Source of the DNA: Brevundimonas lutea
Lineage (GTDB): Bacteria > Pseudomonadota > Alphaproteobacteria > Caulobacterales > Caulobacteraceae
NCBI RefSeq assembly: GCF_003704105.1
Contig: NZ_QUOQ01000004.1
Span: forward strand, 62,001 to 126,000
Reading direction: 5' to 3'
DNA: 64,000 bases
The notes under the pieces were generated by a model, which saw only the letters and a program-made list of their open reading frames with translations, searched no databases and was not told the DNA's origin. Positions within the stretch are counted from its first letter, which is position 1. The number at the start of each line of letters is the position of its first letter. Positions 59,471-64,000 of the stretch are shown in pieces. The position numbers and the translations under genes are program-made.

Positions 59471-61155
59471 GTTCCGACCAGCCGTCCCGCCGCCCCGTCC
59501 TCGATCAGGCGGATCGTCGGCTCCAGGCCGTAGATGGCGGCGAAGGAGCCGAAGCGCGGCCCCTGGCTCTGACCCAGCAGGACTTCGTACAGCGCGCCGA
59601 ACCAGGCCCTGAGCGGCTCGAACTCATGCGCCTTGCCGACGGCATAGACCTCGGTCTGGATCAGCTCGCCGTCCGTGGTATCGGCCGGCAGGGCGCGCAG
59701 CCGCTCGGCCAGATCCAGCAGAGCCACCTTCTCCTTGTCGGTCGGCGTGCGGAACACCTTGGTCGGCCGGACGAAGTCTTCGTAATAATTCAGGGCATAG
59801 CCCATCAGCCGATCCAGCAGCGGCTCGGTCTCGGCCGTCGCGCCCGGCAGATACTTGCCGAAATAGGCCCACAGCGCCGCCTTGTCCGCTGCATTGGCCA
59901 CGCCCACCAGGTTCAGCAGCAGGCCGAAGGTGGCGGGCGAGGTCGTCTCCGGCGGCGCCCCGCCGTGGATGTGCCACACGGCGTTGTCGATCTGCTTGTC
60001 CGGTTCCTGGGTCGGATAGGCCGCCAGGAACTGGAGGTAGTCGTCCGTCGCGCGGGGAATGACGTCGAAATGCAGCTTCTTGGCCGACTTGGGCGACTGG
60101 AACATGTACCAGCTGAGGCTCTCCGGCGCGCCGTAGCGCAGCCACTCCTCCATGGTCAGGCCGTTGCCCTTTGACTTGGAGATCTTCTGCCCGGCTTCGT
60201 CCAGGAACATCTCGAAATTGAAGCCTTCCGGCGGCGTCCCGCCCAACGCCCGGCAGACCCGCGAGGACACCTTCACGGAATCGATCAGGTCCTTGCCGCT
60301 CATCTCGTAATCCACGCCCAGCGCCGTCCAGCGCATGGCCCAGTCGGGCTTCCACTGCAGCTTGACGCGGCCGCCGGTGACGGGGGTTTCGACCCTCGTT
60401 CCGTCCTCGTCCTCGAACACGATCGTGCCCTTCGACACATTGCGCTCCAGGGTCGGGACCTGCAGCACCCGGCCGGTTGACGGACTGATCGGCAGGAAGG
60501 GCGAATAGGTGGCGCGACGGTCCGGCCCCAGGGTCGGCAGCATGATGTCCTGGATCTGGTCGAACCGCTCCAGCAGGGTCAGCAGCGTCGCGTCGAACCG
60601 GCCAGAGCGATAGGCCTCGGTCGCGCTCAGGAACTCGTAGTCGAAGCCGAAGCTGTCGAGGAAGGCGCGTAGGCGGGCGTTGTTGTGCGCCCCAAAGCTG
60701 TCATGCGTGCCGAACGGGTCGCGCACCACGGTCAGGGGCTTGCCCAGATCCTCGGCCAGCATCTCGGGATTGGGCACGCCGTCCGGCACCTTCCTGAGAC
60801 CATCCATGTCGTCCGAGACGGTGATCAGCCGCGTCGCCCAGCGATCGCCGGTCAGGGCGCGGAAGGCATTCCTGACCATGGTCGTGCGCGCCACCTCGCC
60901 GAAGGTGCCCATGTGCGGCAGGCCCGACGGCCCATAGCCGGTCTCGAACACCACCGGCCGGTTCAGGGCCGGAAACCTGTTCCAGGCGCCGTCGATGTCG
61001 CCCGCGTTCAGCAGGGCGATCGCCTCGTGCGCCTCGCGCGGATCGGGGACCCGCGACTTCGCAAGGTGGGTCAGCAGGTTGCGCGCCTGTTCGAACGGCC
61101 AGGATCGGGCCGCCCGCGCGCGTTCTTCGAGGCCGGACAGGGGGGAGGAGGACAT
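59467..61155 (-). CDS. lysK: Lysyl-tRNA synthetase, class I
   Basis: A 562-residue class I LysRS (archaeal type, also found in alphaproteobacteria). The HIGH-equivalent segment is [16 protein letters not shown] (about 72-87) and the KMSKS equivalent is [11 protein letters not shown] near 325. Zinc-binding Cys of some class I forms are not seen. It aminoacylates tRNA-Lys. Start ATG 61155 lies 60 bases after the peptidase gene stop. Confidence 0.95.
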   Translation of the reverse strand: MSSSPLSGLEERARAARSWPFEQARNLLTHLAKSRVPDPREAHEAIALLNAGDIDGAWNRFPALNRPVVFETGYGPSGLPHMGTFGEVARTTMVRNAFRALTGDRWATRLITVSDDMDGLRKVPDGVPNPEMLAEDLGKPLTVVRDPFGTHDSFGAHNNARLRAFLDSFGFDYEFLSATEAYRSGRFDATLLTLLERFDQIQDIMLPTLGPDRRATYSPFLPISPSTGRVLQVPTLERNVSKGTIVFEDEDGTRVETPVTGGRVKLQWKPDWAMRWTALGVDYEMSGKDLIDSVKVSSRVCRALGGTPPEGFNFEMFLDEAGQKISKSKGNGLTMEEWLRYGAPESLSWYMFQSPKSAKKLHFDVIPRATDDYLQFLAAYPTQEPDKQIDNAVWHIHGGAPPETTSPATFGLLLNLVGVANAADKAALWAYFGKYLPGATAETEPLLDRLMGYALNYYEDFVRPTKVFRTPTDKEKVALLDLAERLRALPADTTDGELIQTEVYAVGKAHEFEPLRAWFGALYEVLLGQSQGPRFGSFAAIYGLEPTIRLIEDGAAGRLVGT

Positions 61156-61213
61156 CAGGCGGGCTTAGGCGGCGCAAGCGGCGCCGGTCAATGCCCGCCT
61201 TTCCTCCACGGTA

Positions 61214-62869
61214 TCAGCGCCGTTGGGCGTCACTGCGTAGCCGCACGTCGCGGAACTCCGAGCCCGGCTTCCAGCCCGGCCAGTCGCGGCTGTTGGCCAG
61301 TTCGTTTCCAACGCGCCAGGCGATCTCGATGTCCTCGACCATCCCGGTCAGATCCCAGTCGGGCGACCATTCGTCGGCGGCCTGGTGATAGCGGATGCGT
61401 CCGTATTCATCGGCGCGGGCCTGACGAGCGCCGTCGGCGTCGTCGCGGAAGGTCACCCCGCCCTCGGCATAGGCCATCGGCACGCCGCGCTTGACCAGCG
61501 GGAAGTGGTCCGACCGGTAGTAGCTGCCAGCCTCTGGCCGCGAGTCCGGAGCGATGGAGCGGCCTTGGGTCGCCGCCGCCCGCTGCAGCCGCTCGTCCAG
61601 TTCCGACTGGCCGAAGCCGACCACCGACAGTTCGTTGAAGCCGCCATAGACGCCCATGCCGTCCAGGTTGAAGCCCGCCACCGTCGTCTCCAGCGGATAG
61701 ACCGGGTTGGCGGCGTAGTATTCCGAGCCCAGCAGCCCGCTCTCCTCGGCGGTGAAGCCGATCAGCACGATCGACCGCTCCGGGCGGGGTCCGGCGGCAT
61801 AGACCCGGGCCAGTTCGATCAGGGCCGAGGTTCCGGTGGCGTTGTCGACGGCGCCGTTGAAGATGCGGTCGCCCTCGGCGTCCGGCTCGCCGACGCCGAT
61901 GTGGTCCCAGTGGGCGGTGTAGAGGATGGTCTCGTCTGGGTGGGTCGATCCCGGCAGGCGGGCGATGACGTTGTCCGTCTGGATCGACGAGGTGGCCACA
62001 TCGAAGCTGGCGTCGAGGGTCACGCCCGTCAGTTCGACCGGACGGAAGTCCCGGCTGCGCGCCTGGGCCTTCAGCGCCTCGAAGTCCTGGCCGCCGCGCT
62101 GGAACAGGTCCACGGCCAGATCACGCTGCATCCAGCCTTCCAGCGGCACGCGCTCGGCGGCCGCGTTAGCGCGCTCGATGTCGAACTGGGGCACGCCCCA
62201 GGAATTGGCCACCGTGCTCCAGCCATAGGAGGCCGGCTCGGTCTCGTGAACCACCAGCACGCCCGCCGCGCCCTTGCGCGCCGCCTCGTCGTATTTGTAG
62301 GTCCAGCGGCCATAGTAGGTCATGGCCTTGCCGCCGAAGACGTCCATCGACGGGTCCTCGAAGTCGGCGTCGTTGATCAGCACGACGATCACCTTGCCGC
62401 GCACATCGACGTCCTTGAAGTCGTTCCACTGGCGCTCCGGCGCGTCGATGCCGTAGCCGACGAAGACCAGCGGGACATCCTGCAGATTGACTGACTGGCC
62501 CGGCAGACGGGTCGAGAAGGCCACTTCCTGTCCTTGCGTCACCGGCTGGGACCAGTCGCCGGCCTGGAACTGGCCGGTGACGTTGGAGGCGGCGAAACGG
62601 TTCAGCGTCACCGGCTGGGTCCAGCCGCCGTTGACGCCACCCGGCTCGAAGCCGGCCTCGGCGAACTGCTCCGACAGATAGGCGACGGTCTTGGTCTCGC
62701 CCTCGGTGGCGATGCCCCGGCCCAGGAAGCTGTCATCGGACAGGGTGCGGATATGCTCGTTCAGGTTCGCGGCGCTGATCTCGGCCGGCATCCCCCCTCC
62801 CCCGGCGGTGGCGCAGGCGGACAGGGCGGCGGTGGCCATCAGGGCGGCGGCGAACGAGGCGAAACGCAT
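61214..62869 (-). CDS. M28-family aminopeptidase lipoprotein
   Basis: A 551-residue predicted lipoprotein (MRFASFAAALMATAALSAC; Cys19) with a PA-type domain inserted in a zinc peptidase. The metal site is YTAHWDHIGVG, GAVDNATGTSALIELA (bridging Asp), FTAEESGLLGS (catalytic Glu) and SDHFPLVKRGVPMAY (C-terminal His). Family members release N-terminal residues from peptides in the periplasm or outside. The start at ATG 62869 gives the lipobox. Confidence 0.92.
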   Translation of the reverse strand: MRFASFAAALMATAALSACATAGGGGMPAEISAANLNEHIRTLSDDSFLGRGIATEGETKTVAYLSEQFAEAGFEPGGVNGGWTQPVTLNRFAASNVTGQFQAGDWSQPVTQGQEVAFSTRLPGQSVNLQDVPLVFVGYGIDAPERQWNDFKDVDVRGKVIVVLINDADFEDPSMDVFGGKAMTYYGRWTYKYDEAARKGAAGVLVVHETEPASYGWSTVANSWGVPQFDIERANAAAERVPLEGWMQRDLAVDLFQRGGQDFEALKAQARSRDFRPVELTGVTLDASFDVATSSIQTDNVIARLPGSTHPDETILYTAHWDHIGVGEPDAEGDRIFNGAVDNATGTSALIELARVYAAGPRPERSIVLIGFTAEESGLLGSEYYAANPVYPLETTVAGFNLDGMGVYGGFNELSVVGFGQSELDERLQRAAATQGRSIAPDSRPEAGSYYRSDHFPLVKRGVPMAYAEGGVTFRDDADGARQARADEYGRIRYHQAADEWSPDWDLTGMVEDIEIAWRVGNELANSRDWPGWKPGSEFRDVRLRSDAQRR

Positions 62870-62944
62870 GGGGGCGACTCCGGCGAAGCTGAGGATTGGC
62901 ACCCTAGAGGGCAGTGCGCGGCCGGCCAAGCGAGCCCCGTAACG

Positions 62945-62975
62945 AAAAAGGGCCGCATCCGGCGGATGCGGCCCT
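62945..62975 (-). terminator. Rho-independent terminator of petC
   Basis: On the minus strand a perfect 12-bp stem (aagggccgcatcc region, 62949-62960 with 62964-62975), a 3-base loop and TTTTT follow the cytochrome c1 stop by about 23 bases and end the bc1 operon. Confidence 0.92.
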
Positions 62976-62998
62976 TGTCCGGAGATTGCTCCCGGTTG

Positions 62999-63877
62999 TT
63001 AGTGCGCCACGCCCTTCCAGATGCGGCGATAGCTGGCGTACGTCAGACCCGCGAACAGCAGCAGATAGGCCAGGACGGCGAAGCCGGTCTGTTTGCGCTC
63101 GACCGCCTTGGGCTCGGACGCCCAGGCGATGAAGGCGGCGACGTCCTTGGCCATCTGATCGACCGAGGCTTCGGTGCCGTCGTCAAAGGTCACCTGACCG
63201 TCACGCAGCGGCGGGGCCATGGCGATGAAACCGCCATAGGGCACGTGCTCGGGGTCACCCGACCAGAAGGGCGTCATGTCGCCGGCCATGTACGGGTTGT
63301 AGTACTGGCCCTGATTGATCGCGAGACCGGCCGGGGCCTCCTGATAGCCGCTCAGCAGCGAGTAGATGTAGTTGGCCCCGTCGTGGCGGGCCTTGGCCAT
63401 CACCGACAGGTCGGGCGGGGCGGCGCCGCCGTTGGCGGCCGCGGCGGCCGTGGCGTTCGGATAGGGGTTGGGGAAGGCGTCGGCGGCCGTAGCCGGGCGC
63501 AGGATGGCCTCGCCGGTCTCGGTGTCGATCCCCGGAACCTCGAACTCGGCGGCGATGGCGCGGACATAGCGGTTCTGGGCCGCGTTCTCGGCGTGGGCGT
63601 CATAGAAGGGCCCGCCCTTCTCGCCCAGGGTGCGGAAATAGACCAGGTTCATGCTGTGGCAGGCCGAGCAGACCTCGCGATAGACCTTGTAGCCACGCTG
63701 CAGCTGGGCCTGATCGAAGGTTCCGAACGGCCCCTCGAACGAGAAGCCGGCGTGGCGCGGATGCTTGGCCTCGCCGGCGGCCAGAGCAGGCGTGGCGGCC
63801 AGGCCCAGACCGACCGCGGCGAGCACGGCCAGACCGGCGGAACGAAGACGGGTGCGGGTCATGGAACGCGGGCTCAT
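62999..63877 (-). CDS. petC: Cytochrome c1 of the bc1 complex
   Basis: A 292-residue cytochrome c1, the periplasmic heme subunit of ubiquinol:cytochrome c reductase. A signal peptide (cleavage near ALAAG, about 34) is followed by the heme site CSACHSMNL (CxxCH). The sixth-ligand Met lies in GFIAMAPPL, and a C-terminal transmembrane helix (GFAVLAYLLLFAGLTYASY) anchors it, with a short basic end. The ATG shares one base with the preceding petB stop (TGATG). Confidence 0.96.
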   Translation of the reverse strand: MSPRSMTRTRLRSAGLAVLAAVGLGLAATPALAAGEAKHPRHAGFSFEGPFGTFDQAQLQRGYKVYREVCSACHSMNLVYFRTLGEKGGPFYDAHAENAAQNRYVRAIAAEFEVPGIDTETGEAILRPATAADAFPNPYPNATAAAAANGGAAPPDLSVMAKARHDGANYIYSLLSGYQEAPAGLAINQGQYYNPYMAGDMTPFWSGDPEHVPYGGFIAMAPPLRDGQVTFDDGTEASVDQMAKDVAAFIAWASEPKAVERKQTGFAVLAYLLLFAGLTYASYRRIWKGVAH

Positions 63878-64000
63878 CAGACGGCCTTCGGGGTTTCGGC
63901 GGCGTCGGGAATGCGCGGCGACAGCACCGGCTCCGAGATCGAGGCCGGGATCGGCAGCGGCTTCTCGCGAAGCCCCACCAACGGCATCAGCACCAGGAAG
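63877..64000 (-). CDS. petB: Cytochrome b of the bc1 complex, 3' end only
   Basis: Partial gene that runs off the right edge; only the last 40 codons are visible. The end FLVLMPLVGLREKPLPIPASI followed by SEPVLSPRIPDAAETPKAV is a normal cytochrome b C-terminus: the end of helix H and the EKPxPxPxSI motif. It transfers electrons from ubiquinol through hemes bL and bH, which lie outside the window. Its stop overlaps the petC start by one base. Confidence 0.88.
   Translation of the reverse strand, partial: FLVLMPLVGLREKPLPIPASISEPVLSPRIPDAAETPKAV

Noticed and set aside
1..64000. CRISPR arrays, insertion sequences, prophage genes, tRNA or rRNA genes
   Set aside because: No tandem spaced repeats, no transposase or integrase motifs, no tRNA-like cloverleaf in the gaps I read; gene content is chromosomal core.

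Overview
The window is a dense stretch of high-GC alphaproteobacterial chromosome. I read it as Caulobacterales, most likely Brevundimonas or a close relative. The reasons are a MipZ-type division-site ATPase, a K+-insensitive H+-pyrophosphatase, a class I lysyl-tRNA synthetase, an HWE-type histidine kinase, a fbc-type cytochrome bc1 operon and very GC-biased third codon positions. This placement is inference from gene content; no rRNA is present. I see no prophage, insertion sequence, CRISPR array, rRNA or tRNA, and no gap between genes exceeds about 250 bases.

Layout, left to right. 1-3.9 kb: 3' end of a type II NADH dehydrogenase, then a minus-strand group (2OG-Fe(II)-oxygenase-like protein, family 9 glycosyltransferase, dihydroorotase-like amidohydrolase) and a small Tat-exported protein. 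4-9.9 kb: hppA with a strong terminator, a minus-strand repair/housekeeping set (rnhB, tag, ygfZ), then purB. 9.9-12 kb: bolA, an aldo/keto-reductase-like gene with no recognisable catalytic tetrad, monothiol glutaredoxin and a thioesterase on the plus strand. 12-20 kb: a lipoprotein, rpsD, a secreted protein, a metallo-beta-lactamase-fold lipoprotein, an MHYT-PAS-GGDEF-EAL cyclic-di-GMP protein, superoxide dismutase and an alpha/beta hydrolase carrying an EF-hand loop. 20-29 kb: methyltransferase, aldo/keto reductase, stand-alone response regulator, HWE histidine kinase, a SleB-type cell-wall hydrolase, dps and a large hybrid histidine kinase. 29-33.4 kb: the nadA-(M50 protease)-nadB-nadC operon behind a palindromic candidate operator.

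33.3-42 kb: acyltransferase, a second SleB-type hydrolase, an SLC13-type permease, an unknown lipoprotein, a DUF969-DUF979-DUF2891 operon and three tandem I78-inhibitor-like lipoproteins. 42-52.4 kb: holC and pepA on minus, then lptF-lptG-lptD-surA-pdxA-rsmA on plus, an outer-membrane biogenesis block followed by PLP synthesis and 16S rRNA methylation. 52.5-59.5 kb: a CsbD-like protein, then a minus-strand block (folK, SPOR lipoprotein, mipZ, membrane J-domain protein, clpS, clpA), with NYN-domain and family 5 uracil-DNA glycosylase genes divergent from folK. 59.5-64 kb: lysK, an M28 peptidase lipoprotein and petC with the 3' end of petB.

Most of the window is core metabolism and envelope biogenesis. 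The parts most likely to hold undescribed biology are the degenerate AKR between bolA and grxD, the site-2-type protease embedded in the NAD operon, the tandem I78-like lipoproteins with an added CxxC motif, and the DUF969/979/2891 operon.
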